Below, piece by piece: positions 52,116 to 60,806 of a DNA stretch of 64,000 nt. The notes under the pieces were generated by a model. It made no database searches and was not told where the DNA came from. It saw only the letters and a program-made list of their open reading frames with translations. Source of the stretch: Ornithinibacillus contaminans (lineage in GTDB: Bacteria > Bacillota > Bacilli > Bacillales > Amphibacillaceae); the NCBI RefSeq assembly GCF_001038425.2, contig NZ_LDPV02000046.1, positions 1-64,000 of the forward strand, written 5' to 3'. Every line of letters starts with the position of its first letter. Position 1 is the first letter of the stretch. A program made the position numbers and the translations under genes.

Positions 52116-52877
52116 ATGGAATATACCGTAAATCAATTGGCACGTATTTCTGGAGTAAGCGGCCGCACGCTCCGTTATTACGATCAAATCGGACTATTAA
52201 AGCCGGCAAGAATTAATTCGTCTGGTTATCGTATATACGGCCAACAGGAAGTGAATCTACTGCAACAGATTTTGTTTTTTAGAGAATTAGAAGTTAGTCT
52301 AGAAGACATCGCAGAGATACTTCAACAACCAGGTTTTAATCAACAGGAAGCTTTAAGAAGTCACTATGAAAAACTAAGACAAAAACGAGCCCGCCTAGAC
52401 AAAATTATGGCAACAGTCGAAAAGACGATTGCTAGTGTTGAAGGAGGAAAACCAATGCAAGACAATGAAAAATTTGCTGGTTTTAAGGAAAAGTTAATCG
52501 ATGAAAACGAACAGAAATATGGCAAGGAAATCCGTGAAAAATACGGTGATGAGACGGTTGAGGCGAGTAATAAAAAATTACGTGGCTTGTCACAAGCGGA
52601 TTATGATGCGATGACTAAGTTGGGAGAAGAGATTTTCTCACAATTAGAAATAGCCTTTGCAACAGGAAATCCGTCATCACCAGAAGCGCAGGAATTAGCG
52701 GAAAAACACAAGCAATGGCTTATGTATTCTTGGCCAAGTTACTCGAAAGAAGCACACGCAGGATTAGCCGAAATGTATGTAGCGGATGAGCGTTTTGCAG
52801 CTTATTATGACAAACAAGGCAAAGGTAGAACAGAGTTTTTACGAGATGCGATTGTTAATTATTTAGGACTTGCTTAA
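52116..52877 (+). CDS. MerR family regulator with TipAS-like domain
   Basis: 253 residues from ATG 52116 (AGGAGGG upstream). The MerR helix-turn-helix is at about 3-70 (VNQLARISGVSGRTLRYYDQ), a dimer coiled coil at about 75-115, and the TipAS antibiotic-binding-like domain follows to the end (GFKEKLIDENEQKYG through FLRDAIVNYL). This is the TipAL/Mta arrangement, which activates multidrug genes or itself on ligand binding. Its own promoter carries the MerR dyad. Confidence 0.9.
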   Translation: MEYTVNQLARISGVSGRTLRYYDQIGLLKPARINSSGYRIYGQQEVNLLQQILFFRELEVSLEDIAEILQQPGFNQQEALRSHYEKLRQKRARLDKIMATVEKTIASVEGGKPMQDNEKFAGFKEKLIDENEQKYGKEIREKYGDETVEASNKKLRGLSQADYDAMTKLGEEIFSQLEIAFATGNPSSPEAQELAEKHKQWLMYSWPSYSKEAHAGLAEMYVADERFAAYYDKQGKGRTEFLRDAIVNYLGLA

Positions 52878-52892
52878 AGTAGCAGTAACTGC

Positions 52893-52921
52893 GAATAAAT
52901 CATGTTAATTTAACCATCTTA
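52893..52921 (+). promoter_or_regulatory. Sigma-G-like promoter
   Basis: GAATA (52893-52897), 17 bp, CATCTTA (52915-52921), a close match to the sigma-G pattern, just before a small gene. Confidence 0.65.
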
Positions 52922-52939
52922 GTACTAGGAGGTGCTAAA

Positions 52940-53080
52940 ATGGGAAAAGATCGGCAAGAAAAGAAGCTTAAGAAAAGTAAACGAGTGGAATCAGATCGTG
53001 ATGTGGGATTGCGCTATAAAGGGTCAACGATTATGTCTAGTCCTGAAGAAGCAATGGAATTAAACGATGGGAAAAAATGA
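52940..53080 (+). CDS. Small probable forespore protein
   Basis: 46 residues from ATG 52940 (AGGAGGTG upstream), beginning MGKDRQEKKLKKSKRVE and ending SSPEEAMELNDGKK. It is highly charged. The sigma-G-like promoter directly upstream and terminator downstream support a spore gene. No family recognised. Confidence 0.6.
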   Translation: MGKDRQEKKLKKSKRVESDRDVGLRYKGSTIMSSPEEAMELNDGKK

Positions 53081-53088
53081 GTTTGAAA

Positions 53089-53130
53089 GTTCTTCACCGC
53101 GAGTGTTATGTGGTGGGGAGCTTTTTTTGC
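53089..53130 (+). terminator. Terminator of small spore gene
   Basis: CTTCACC pairs with GGTGGGG (with G-U pairs), then AGCTTTTTTT. Confidence 0.65.
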
Positions 53131-53239
53131 GTGAGAAACATTAAAAGTGCTACTATCATATGAAGGGAAAGGGATTTGTGCGGTTTGTGTAGAATATATT
53201 AGTTTAGGTAGAGTTATTTGAGTAACAAGGGGGAAAGTC

Positions 53240-53641
53240 ATGAAACCTACGTTTGGAACAAAGCTAGCTAATATCGATTATCATCTCAGAAAAGGTTGTT
53301 ATGCAATAATCATTAATAAGACGATGGATAAAGTATTAACCGTGCATAATGGAGAAGGCATTCATTTTCTTCCGGGGGGAGGAACCGAGAATAACGAGTC
53401 TGATGTAGCGTGCATAGAACGAGAAATGTTGGAAGAAACAGGTTATACCGTTAACGTGGGTTCAATGATTGGGAGTGCTTTACATTATTTTATGGCTCGG
53501 AATAACGAGTATTATGTAAGTGATGGTAAATTTTATCTAGCCGAACTCGGTGAAAAAGTGCAGGAGCCGAATGAGGAGGATCATTTGATGGATTGGACTG
53601 CTATTAACGATATACATAAGCTTTTCTTTTATCAGCATTAG
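53240..53641 (+). CDS. Nudix hydrolase
   Basis: 133 residues. The Nudix box is visible as G-x5-E-x7-REMLEETGY (about residues 45-69). It hydrolyses a nucleoside-diphosphate-linked substrate with Mg2+. GGGGGAAAG precedes ATG 53240. The C-terminus is short for the family (about 150), but complete. Confidence 0.85.
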   Translation: MKPTFGTKLANIDYHLRKGCYAIIINKTMDKVLTVHNGEGIHFLPGGGTENNESDVACIEREMLEETGYTVNVGSMIGSALHYFMARNNEYYVSDGKFYLAELGEKVQEPNEEDHLMDWTAINDIHKLFFYQH

Positions 53642-53692
53642 GTTTGGGCAGTGGAACAATGTATGAAGATAGAGTAAAGGAAGTGTTAAAGA

Positions 53693-54442
53693 TTGAAATT
53701 TAATAATAAAACAGTCATTATAACTGGAGCTGGAAATGGGATTGGAAGAGGCATTGCTCAAGCATATGCTAGAGAAGGTGCCAATGTAGTAATTGCTGAA
53801 ATCAATGAAAGGGCCGGTAATGATGTTACGACTCTCGTTAAAAAACAAGGTGGTAGCGCAATTTTCGTCAAGACTGATGTACGAGCCGAAGCGGATATAA
53901 TCCGATTAATGGAAGAAGCTAGCCATACCCTTGGAAAAATTGATATTTTAATTAATAATGCAGGGAAGTCGGAATTTAAGTCGCTTTTTGAGTTATCCAT
54001 TGATGAATGGGACGATGTGATTCAGACGAATTTACGAAGTGTCTTTTTGGGTGCGCGAGAAGCAGCACGATATATGCAACAAAATGATAATGGTGGATCA
54101 ATCGTGAATATTGCTTCCACTAGGGCGATCATGTCGGAGCCTCATTCGGAAGCCTATGCAGCTACCAAGGGCGGAATTGTTGCAATTACACACGCGCTTG
54201 CAGCTTCTTTAGGTGAACACAGAATTACTGTGAATGCTATTTCACCTGGTTGGATTGAAACTGGGGATTACAGCAAACTGCGTAAGGAAGATCACGAGCA
54301 GCATTTTTCCAAACGGGTTGGTAAACCTGACGATATTGCGCGTGCTTGCTTGTATTTAACCGCAGAGGAGAATGATTTTGTTACTGGTGTGAATCTTGTA
54401 GTTGATGGTGGCATGACGAGGAAGATGATTTATGAGGAGTAA
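53693..54442 (+). CDS. SDR family oxidoreductase
   Basis: 249 residues, TTG start 53693 (AAGGAAG upstream). Rossmann motif TGAGNGIGRG, NNAG at about 86-89 and the catalytic YAATK (Y near 150). It is a NAD(P)-dependent short-chain dehydrogenase close to 3-oxoacyl-ACP reductase or glucose dehydrogenase-type members. The substrate is unknown. A GNAT gene follows 48 bp downstream. Confidence 0.88.
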   Translation: MKFNNKTVIITGAGNGIGRGIAQAYAREGANVVIAEINERAGNDVTTLVKKQGGSAIFVKTDVRAEADIIRLMEEASHTLGKIDILINNAGKSEFKSLFELSIDEWDDVIQTNLRSVFLGAREAARYMQQNDNGGSIVNIASTRAIMSEPHSEAYAATKGGIVAITHALAASLGEHRITVNAISPGWIETGDYSKLRKEDHEQHFSKRVGKPDDIARACLYLTAEENDFVTGVNLVVDGGMTRKMIYEE

Positions 54443-54490
54443 GAATGGCTTTAGAGTTTGAGAGAATGGTAAAACTGGGGGAAAAGCTAT

Positions 54491-54949
54491 ATGGAAATTA
54501 AATTAGATGATTTAACTGGGGAAGCTATCAAGCAGTTAATAGTGGAGCACTTAAAAGAAATGGGGCAGAATTCTCCAGCAGAAAGCATTCATGCACTTGA
54601 TTTGACTAAATTAAAAGCGGCAGAAATTACGTTTTGGAGTGCATGGGAGGAAGACGAATTAGTTGGCTGTGGTGCATTAAAGGAACTGGATGCAACACAT
54701 GGCGAGATTAAATCGATGAGGACGTCACCGAATTTCAGAGGTCGTGGGGTGGCCAAACTTATGTTACAGCATATAATTGCTGAGGCAACCAAGCGTGGCT
54801 ATTTGCGATTAAGTTTGGAAACAGGTACGATGGCAGCATTTGAGCCCGCAAGAAATCTTTATAAAAGGTTTGGATTCAACGAGTGTGAGCCGTTTGCAGA
54901 GTATATAGTGGATCCAAATAGTGTATTCATGACGAAGGAATTAGCATAG
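54491..54949 (+). CDS. GNAT family N-acetyltransferase
   Basis: 152 residues with the CoA loop RGRGVAKLML (about 83-92) and the C-terminal FEPARNLYKRFGFNECEPF. It matches small GNAT enzymes of the PA4866/YjaB type. GGGGAAAAG precedes ATG 54491. It may be co-transcribed with the SDR gene. Confidence 0.87.
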   Translation: MEIKLDDLTGEAIKQLIVEHLKEMGQNSPAESIHALDLTKLKAAEITFWSAWEEDELVGCGALKELDATHGEIKSMRTSPNFRGRGVAKLMLQHIIAEATKRGYLRLSLETGTMAAFEPARNLYKRFGFNECEPFAEYIVDPNSVFMTKELA

Positions 54950-54970
54950 TTAGAGCTATACTTAACATTT

Positions 54971-55014
54971 TGTAGTCTCTTTCCATACTGCGGTATGGTA
55001 GGGGCTATTTTTAT
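54971..55014 (+). terminator. Terminator after GNAT gene
   Basis: Inner stem CCATAC / GTATGG with an outer TAGTCTC / GGGGCTA pairing, then TTTTTA. Confidence 0.75.
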
Positions 55015-55023
55015 GCATTTTAT

Positions 55024-55052
55024 TCGACAAATATCGGGTGGTGCCAGGCACT
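55024..55052. repeat. REP-like repeat, single arm (copy 5)
   Basis: TCGACAAATATCGGGTGGTG continuing to CCAGGCACT; diverged from the other copies. Confidence 0.7.
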
Positions 55053-55118
55053 GTTCGCATATGAAATTGGTAAAGTGGAATACTATGTTTAGGTGTTTGT
55101 ATTTTGGGGGTTGGATGT

Positions 55119-55895
55119 ATGAAGAATTATTTTCCTACGAATATGGAGCGTCGTTTTAAAGCGAATGTTAGTCCGATTGGAACGACACAGCTTCATTTAC
55201 GCAATCCTTATATTATTGCGTGGTGGTCTGCTGCTTTTCCTGGGTTTGGGCATTTATTGCTTTCTAAATATCTTAGAGGATATGCGTTATTTATATGGGA
55301 AATTGTAGTAAACAGTATGGCACATATTAACCTATCTATTATCTATTCATTTACGGGGAAACTTGATATGGCAAAAGAGGTTTTGGAGCCGCGTTGGATG
55401 CTAATGTATCTACCTGTCTATTTTTTTGCGATATGGGATAGTTATCGTACAACGGTAGACATGAATAAAGTATTTATTTTAGCCGAACGAGAAGATGCCA
55501 AATTTCCTTCCTTCAACATAACCGCAACGGAAATCAATTACTTAGATAAAAGAAGACCACTTATGGCTGTTGTTTGGTCTTTATTTACTCCTGGTCTTGG
55601 GCAGCTCTATATTCATCGCGTCCTGACTGGCGTATTTACAATGATATTTGTGATTATATTTATTTATAAATCACAAGTGTTGGTTGCTATTTATTATTTG
55701 TTTATAGGAGAACTTGCGCTTAGTACACAGGTATTAGATCCTCATTGGTTCCTCTTTCTACCTTCGCATATAGGATTTGGTATCTATGATTCCTACATCA
55801 ATACAGTTGAAAATAACAAGTTGTTTGAAAGTGAACAACGAAAGTTTCTAGTCGAGCAATATCAGCATTATCAGGTTCGAATCCGAAGTAGATGA
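55119..55895 (+). CDS. Membrane protein with repeated module
   Basis: 258 residues from ATG 55119 (GGGGGTTGG upstream). It has two related halves: each has a PG.GHLLL or PGLGQLYI segment followed by a LDP/EPRW..(L/F)(L/M)YLP motif and WDSY/YDSY. Each half holds two or three membrane segments. The duplicated motif suggests an internal duplication; the family is unknown. The next gene begins 11 bp later. Confidence 0.6.
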   Translation: MKNYFPTNMERRFKANVSPIGTTQLHLRNPYIIAWWSAAFPGFGHLLLSKYLRGYALFIWEIVVNSMAHINLSIIYSFTGKLDMAKEVLEPRWMLMYLPVYFFAIWDSYRTTVDMNKVFILAEREDAKFPSFNITATEINYLDKRRPLMAVVWSLFTPGLGQLYIHRVLTGVFTMIFVIIFIYKSQVLVAIYYLFIGELALSTQVLDPHWFLFLPSHIGFGIYDSYINTVENNKLFESEQRKFLVEQYQHYQVRIRSR

Positions 55896-55906
55896 GGTGA
55901 AGTAAC

Positions 55907-56392
55907 ATGCAAATTTTCTCTACCTTTGAACATTCAACTTATCTAGAATTAGCATTAACAGCATTAGAAAAGATAGGGGTGAAAAAGGAACATATTCTTG
56001 CTGTTCCTCTTAATAACCGTGTAGAGGAGCGAAGATTATTTGATACACTGCATCGTGCAGACGGTGTGTCTTTATTCGATAAAGGAGCAGCACTTGCAAC
56101 TGCATTTTCAGTGGTGGGTGCCAGTGTTGGATTTCTATTAGAGCTTGGTCCAATAATATGGGGATTAATTTTTGCAGGAATTGGGTTCTTATTAGGTATA
56201 AGTATCGATATGTTCATTTATAAAGTGGTTCATAAAAGAAATCGGAAAGTAAGAGGAAAAAAAACAGAAGTGATTGTCGTCTTAGAATGTCCAGCAAACT
56301 TGGTTGATAAAGTAGAGGAAATTTTGTGGGATAATTTAGCGTTAGGGGTTGCACGCATTGGAGCGACTACAAATAATCCATTAGATAAATAA
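55907..56392 (+). CDS. Hypothetical membrane protein
   Basis: 161 residues. Soluble N-terminal region (about 1-60), two hydrophobic segments (VVGASVGFLLELGPIIWGLI and FAGIGFLLGISIDMFIY), then a basic stretch and a C-terminal small domain. It lies 11 bp after the duplicated-module membrane protein, so both may act together. I do not recognise it. Confidence 0.55.
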   Translation: MQIFSTFEHSTYLELALTALEKIGVKKEHILAVPLNNRVEERRLFDTLHRADGVSLFDKGAALATAFSVVGASVGFLLELGPIIWGLIFAGIGFLLGISIDMFIYKVVHKRNRKVRGKKTEVIVVLECPANLVDKVEEILWDNLALGVARIGATTNNPLDK

Positions 56393-56433
56393 ATGTATCT
56401 CTTAGTAAGTGAGATTATTGTTTTTGATGTATA

Positions 56434-56459
56434 GCCAAGCACTGAGATAGTGCCTGGCA
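56434..56459. terminator. Hairpin between convergent genes
   Basis: GCCAAGCACT / AGTGCCTGGC imperfect stem, no long T run; resembles a short REP arm. Confidence 0.45.
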
Positions 56460-56463
56460 AATT

Positions 56464-57381
56464 CTAACCAAAAATCTGACCGCCATTTACATGCAGTGTC
56501 TGTCCTGTAACAAATCTCGAATCATCAGAGGCAAGATAAACAAAGGTAGGGGCGATTTCAAACGGTTGACCTTGACGGTCCATTAAGTTGTCAGCAAGTA
56601 CTACTTGGTCTGCGGAAAAGCTAGCTGGAATTAGTGGCGTCCATATTTTCCCGGGTGCAATGGCGTTTACTCGAATCCCTTTTTTCGCTAGATTTCTAGC
56701 TAAAGCACGGGTGAACCCAATATTGGCAGCTTTTGTAGCCGTATAGTCCATTAATAAATCGTTACCTTCATATGCAACAACAGAAGCAGTGTTTATAATG
56801 GAGCTACCTGCTTTTAGATACTTTAATGCTTCTCGTGTAGTGTAAAAATGAGAATAGATATTTACTTTGAATGTATCGTCAAATTGTTCATCGGTAATAT
56901 CCAGTAAACTTGATTGTTGAAACTGAATACCGACGTGATTACATAAAATATGCAGCTTGCCAAATGTTTCGATTGTTTTTTCTACAATTTCTTTGCATTG
57001 TTGTTTATCTCGCAAATCACCTGGTAATAGAAGACAGCTTCTACCAATTTCCTCGATCCTATTTTTTGTTCGATTAGCATCTTCATGCTCATCCAGATAA
57101 GCGATTGCCACATTTGCGCCTTCCTTAGCAAATGCAATTGCCGCTGCGGCTCCCATGCCACTGTCACCACCAGTAATTAGTGCTACCTTTCCCTTCAACT
57201 TCCCACTGCCATGGTAATTTGGATTTTCTATAATCGGCTTTGGTACCATTAAATTCTCTAGTCCTGGTTGTCGGTATTGGCGCTGTTCGGGAACTGTAAT
57301 GGGTATTTCCTCATATCGTGTGATTTTTCCGTAGTTTGGATACATCGGGTAATCTTGTTGATTAGATCTTTTATCAGACAT
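56464..57381 (-). CDS. SDR family oxidoreductase, YhxC/YhdF type
   Basis: 305 residues from ATG 57381 (AAGGAGG upstream). The long N-terminal tail with [12 protein letters not shown] and PVPEQRQ-like segments, then TGGDSGMG cofactor motif, NHVG at the NNAG place and the catalytic YTATK with serine upstream. It ends [16 protein letters not shown]. This is the general-stress SDR type common in Bacillus. The substrate is unknown. Confidence 0.88.
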   Translation of the reverse strand: MSDKRSNQQDYPMYPNYGKITRYEEIPITVPEQRQYRQPGLENLMVPKPIIENPNYHGSGKLKGKVALITGGDSGMGAAAAIAFAKEGANVAIAYLDEHEDANRTKNRIEEIGRSCLLLPGDLRDKQQCKEIVEKTIETFGKLHILCNHVGIQFQQSSLLDITDEQFDDTFKVNIYSHFYTTREALKYLKAGSSIINTASVVAYEGNDLLMDYTATKAANIGFTRALARNLAKKGIRVNAIAPGKIWTPLIPASFSADQVVLADNLMDRQGQPFEIAPTFVYLASDDSRFVTGQTLHVNGGQIFG

Positions 57382-57533
57382 GGTCTGGTTAATCCTCCTT
57401 ATAACGGACTTACAGATTACACTATTCAATCTAGGCGAATAGTGTGCTTGGCAAGTGTGTCATCTCGGTTGAGTCCCATGTGTTGATCAGTTTGAATACG
57501 CTAAAAAAGATACTGTTTAAGGAGGGAAAATAG

Positions 57534-57704
57534 ATGACTTATTATTATAATCCACAAGTAAAGCTGTTGCTGATAAATCAATCAGATGAAACAGAGGAAA
57601 TCTTATACGATAATCATGCACAGAAATGGAAAACACCACTAATTGGACCAAGACCGCCGTATTATGCTAATCCAAGGTATGAACAATATTATCCATTAAT
57701 CTAA
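57534..57704 (+). CDS. Small Tyr/Pro-rich protein, possible spore coat type
   Basis: 56 residues from ATG 57534 (GGAGGG upstream), beginning MTYYYNPQVKLLLIN and ending with PRPPYYANPRYEQYYP. The tyrosine/proline richness recalls small spore coat or surface proteins, but no named family is recognised. A terminator at 57714 follows. Confidence 0.6.
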   Translation: MTYYYNPQVKLLLINQSDETEEILYDNHAQKWKTPLIGPRPPYYANPRYEQYYPLI

Positions 57705-57713
57705 CAACATGCG

Positions 57714-57755
57714 TAAGGTGCTAGTCAGGAACCCTATGACTGGCACCTTATGTTT
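57714..57755 (+). terminator. Terminator of Tyr-rich gene
   Basis: AAGGTGCTAGTCA / TGACTGGCACCTT 13-bp stem (one U-G), then TGTTTT. Confidence 0.75.
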
Positions 57756-57852
57756 TGATACGTTATAGTTAGGGTAACAGTAAACAATGGCAATCTTTGG
57801 CTGGTTTTGTCGATACATGAAGTTTTATAGATTTTTTAATAGAGGTGATTAT

Positions 57853-58683
57853 ATGCTAGGTTGGATGGATGAAATTAATTGGGCGGAAGTCATGATGAAT
57901 TTTGGTGTCGTCGTCATTAAACTTATCGCGATTATTATAGTGTATCTTATTGCCAGGTCAATTGGGAAACGTACAATTGAAAAGGCGTTTAATAGAAAAG
58001 GAAATGACTTTTCGACAGGTAGAACAAAGACATTACAATCAATCACGGTTAATATCTTTTCCTATTTTTTATTATTCATTTTTATTGGGATAGTTTTTGA
58101 ATTAGTAGGATTAGATATTAAAGCATTACTAGCAGGTGCAGGGATTGTTGGCCTTGCGATTGGTTTTGGCGCTCAAGGCTTAGTGAGTGATGTTGTAACA
58201 GGTTTCTTTCTGTTATTAGAAAAGCAAATCGATGTAGAGGATTATGTAACGGTTGCTGGTAAAGATGGTGTTGTAGAGGAAATAGGCCTCCGAACTACAA
58301 AGCTGCGTGGATTTGATGGAACTCTTCATTTCATTCCGAACCGTGAAATTACGAATGTTAGTAACCATTCTAGAGGAAATATGCGCGCATTAGTTGATAT
58401 TGGCATTTCCTATGATGACGATATTGATAAAGCGACAAAGGTCATGCAAGAAGTGTGTGACAAGCTTGCAGCCGAAGATGAAAATATTTTGGAAGGACCA
58501 GACGTTATTGGTGTACAAGCATTTGGTGCGTCTGATGTTGTTATTCGTGTTATTGGAAAAACAAAAAACGGCGAACAATTTGGAGTAGAGCGTAAGTTAC
58601 GAAAAGCAATTAAAGAGGCACTGGATGAGAATGGTATTGAGATTCCTTATCCACATCAGGTGAATGTTAGTAAAAATAGTTAA
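57853..58683 (+). CDS. MscS-type mechanosensitive channel
   Basis: 276 residues from ATG 57853 (AGAGGTG upstream). Three N-terminal membrane helices, with the pore-lining helix LLAGAGIVGLAIGFGAQGLV (about 90-109), then the beta-domain segments EKQIDVEDYV and GFDGTLHFIPNREITNVSN. It opens on membrane tension to release osmolytes. The length fits the YkuT-like short MscS group. Confidence 0.92.
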   Translation: MLGWMDEINWAEVMMNFGVVVIKLIAIIIVYLIARSIGKRTIEKAFNRKGNDFSTGRTKTLQSITVNIFSYFLLFIFIGIVFELVGLDIKALLAGAGIVGLAIGFGAQGLVSDVVTGFFLLLEKQIDVEDYVTVAGKDGVVEEIGLRTTKLRGFDGTLHFIPNREITNVSNHSRGNMRALVDIGISYDDDIDKATKVMQEVCDKLAAEDENILEGPDVIGVQAFGASDVVIRVIGKTKNGEQFGVERKLRKAIKEALDENGIEIPYPHQVNVSKNS

Positions 58684-58692
58684 CTAGAACGG

Positions 58693-58735
58693 AAAAAGGA
58701 TGCTCTAATCATGTGAATAGAGTATCCTTTTTTTT
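58693..58735 (+). terminator. mscS-like terminator
   Basis: AAAGGATGCTCT / AGAGTATCCTTT stem with a G-U pair, then T8. Confidence 0.8.
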
Positions 58736-58858
58736 GCTGATAGGAAACATAACATTTTTCAATTGTTTTTACAGAGTCCCGTTGGTTTAATTCAATGCTA
58801 CTTTATAATAGCTTGTACAAAGGTTTTTTTTAGAACATACTAAGATAAATGGCGGGAA

Positions 58859-59290
58859 TTATTTCGTTTTTTTAACTAACACCTGAATGATTTTGTCAAC
58901 GATAAATGCTATCAATATCCCAACTGAATACCGCAGCAAATCAATCGGGAGAAATCCTTTACCTAAAATTAATGCACCAATTGTTGTTGTGCGTAGTTGA
59001 TTAATCCAATTAGCCTGATATAGCTGACTACATTCAATTAAAAAGCAGAATAAAAAGCTTAGTGCTAGAGAAGCTGATAAGTTCTTTTGCGTTAACAAAA
59101 AACGGAATCCAAAGAAAACCATCATGGCCCACAACATATCACCAGCATTTTCAGCTAGAAATAGGGGGAGGATATTGCTCCATTTTCTAGAGGCTAGACC
59201 TAATCCAATAGTTAAAAGGATGGCGAAAATATAAGCGATTTTCCTTTTTCGATAATGGAGTTGAGCTTTTTGTTTGCTAGTACTGGACAT
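58859..59290 (-). CDS. DUF2809 family membrane protein
   Basis: 143 residues from ATG 59290 (an earlier TTG at 59305 is possible; no strong site for either). Four membrane segments with GLASRKWSNILPLFLAEN, AGDMLWAMMVFFGFRF and FCFLIECSQLYQANW conserved, as in DUF2809 proteins near vanZ-like genes. Function unknown. Confidence 0.65.
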   Translation of the reverse strand: MSSTSKQKAQLHYRKRKIAYIFAILLTIGLGLASRKWSNILPLFLAENAGDMLWAMMVFFGFRFLLTQKNLSASLALSFLFCFLIECSQLYQANWINQLRTTTIGALILGKGFLPIDLLRYSVGILIAFIVDKIIQVLVKKTK

Positions 59291-59403
59291 GGTATCACGC
59301 TTCAATTTCGTTCGAATTTGGATTGTCGTAGGTTTAAATAGTGCTAATTATAGTTTATGGTTCTACTATGTGTAGAGCAAGATAAATGTAGAGCAAGATA
59401 AAA

Positions 59404-59460
59404 AAAGAGTCCTATTCCTAAGCTCCAAGTGTAGATTATGAAGCGGTGGGAATAGGATCT
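59404..59460 (-). terminator. Terminator for small minus-strand gene
   Basis: GTCCTATTCC and GGAATAGGAT arms form a stem; the transcribed minus strand follows with CTCTTTTTTTATC. Confidence 0.7.
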
Positions 59461-59471
59461 TAATTCGAAAT

Positions 59472-59561
59472 TTATTGTCTGTTCTTAGGATAACGTTCTT
59501 TCCCTTTTAATTCGTTTAATTCTTCTTTGCTTTTATTCTTTTTCTTTTTGTTTTTAGACAA
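59472..59561 (-). CDS. Very small basic protein
   Basis: 29 residues, TTG start 59561 with GGAGGG eight bases upstream, sequence beginning MSKNKKKKNKSKEELNEL. It has a good site and a terminator behind it. It resembles the small lysine-rich spore genes nearby. An alternative ATG frame gives a shorter peptide and a worse spacing. Real but unassigned. Confidence 0.45.
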   Translation of the reverse strand: MSKNKKKKNKSKEELNELKGKERYPKNRQ

Positions 59562-59640
59562 TGCATAATCCCTCCTTTAGTAAGTAGTGTGGACGGATCA
59601 TGTTAAAAAAATGTACAAAACCCGGTTTATAGCTATCAAT

Positions 59641-59669
59641 TCGACAAAATTCGGGAAGTGACAGGCACC
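59641..59669. repeat. REP-like repeat, single arm (copy 6)
   Basis: TCGACAAAATTCGGGAAGTG continuing ACAGGCACC, just past the 3' end of the FtsZ-like gene. Confidence 0.8.
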
Positions 59670-59673
59670 CTAC

Positions 59674-60486
59674 TTATTTTTTCCATTTTTTAATGAAGCT
59701 TTTGGTTTTGGGGCTTGGGTTGTTTGTTTTTGGTGTTTCGATTGGGTCTTGGAGTCCGTTTACGATCATGGTGATTTTGAATCGTTGTCCAGGTTCATCG
59801 ATAAAATAGGATCCAAGCTTAAATAGGTCTGCTTTATCGAATAGATCATTAAGTCGCAAATTGATTTGACGAAAGGCTTGCATATCTACGTCTCTTGAAT
59901 AACCAATATTAATTATTAATTGCTCGCCTTCTGTAAAATCCTCTGGTAAATATGGAGCAGTTAATAAATTTCTTAAAGGTTCATCAAAGGTTTTGCCTTC
60001 TATAGTATATAAAAATAACGGCCCACGCTTTTGCTGAATGAAGGTTTTGATATCATGATAATCAATATTAATTATTCCAGTCTCATCCAGAGTATCTCGC
60101 AAACCTTGAATTACTTTTTCCTCTAGCATATCAAATGACTTTGGTGCATCATGGATAGGAGTGGAAGGATCAATAGATTCCATTAGCCCATCACTTTCAA
60201 AGGTAATGACAGCATCACAATAATCCTTCATGATGAAATATTGCTCTCTAGCAGCCATGCGTTTTCGCTTTCCTTCAAATTGAAAAGGAAAACGATAAAT
60301 ACCAACTATAAGAGGCTTTCTCTCTCGAAGTGATTCTAATGTATTCCGAAGCTCCTCGGTCTTGCTAGGGTTTCCACCAACAAAGCGATAAAAACTAATA
60401 TCATCTCGTTCTAGTTCTGCACGAATCGATTGTTCTTTATCGGAAAAGTCCGTATCCATTTTAAAAGGTCCAAAAATTCTCTCCAT
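59674..60486 (-). CDS. FtsZ/tubulin-like protein lacking GTP-binding half
   Basis: 270 residues from ATG 60486 (GGGAGAGG upstream). From about residue 35 the sequence follows FtsZ from its T4 loop onward: VGGNPSKT in place of GGGTGTG, then LIVGIYRFPFQFEGKRKRM (FtsZ LTVGVVTRPFTFEGRKR), DAVITFESDGLME, the T7 loop GIINIDYHDIKT with N140, D142 and D145 kept, and the C-terminal domain. The first half of FtsZ (tubulin signature, GTP site) is absent. The T7 loop normally completes the GTPase site of a neighbour. It ends in a basic tail. Confidence 0.75.
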   Translation of the reverse strand: MERIFGPFKMDTDFSDKEQSIRAELERDDISFYRFVGGNPSKTEELRNTLESLRERKPLIVGIYRFPFQFEGKRKRMAAREQYFIMKDYCDAVITFESDGLMESIDPSTPIHDAPKSFDMLEEKVIQGLRDTLDETGIINIDYHDIKTFIQQKRGPLFLYTIEGKTFDEPLRNLLTAPYLPEDFTEGEQLIINIGYSRDVDMQAFRQINLRLNDLFDKADLFKLGSYFIDEPGQRFKITMIVNGLQDPIETPKTNNPSPKTKSFIKKWKK

Positions 60487-60806
60487 GTCGCCTCTCCCAA
60501 CTCTATTAGTTCATTATTTTCACCATAATATCAGATACGCCCAATAATGTTTGTCGTATCTTGTTAAGAAAAACAACTAGTTTTGTTGAATGAGATAGTA
60601 TTTGGGTTTATTACGGTATTCTATCTATATAATCGAACAAAGTCTGTGACAGGTGGCAAAATATAACAAAAAAATCGCCACTATTTACTTGTTTTTTACG
60701 ATTATATTATTGAGAAGGTTTAATCACTATACATAAGATTAGTTTTGGTGTAAGCTAGGTAATGTTGTGAATTTACTTACCTAGCTAACTAAATTGGAGG
60801 TAGGCA
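60487..60806. other. Intergenic region with promoter/operator
   Basis: 320 bp between the divergent FtsZ-like and marR genes. It carries the ten-base dyad at 60753-60786 and AT-rich promoter DNA; no gene was seen. Confidence 0.6.
60753..60786 (+). promoter_or_regulatory. MarR operator-like dyad
   Basis: AGCTAGGTAA (60753-60762) and TTACCTAGCT (60777-60786) are perfect inverted repeats, 20 bp before the marR start, in the position of an autoregulatory operator. Confidence 0.65.
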
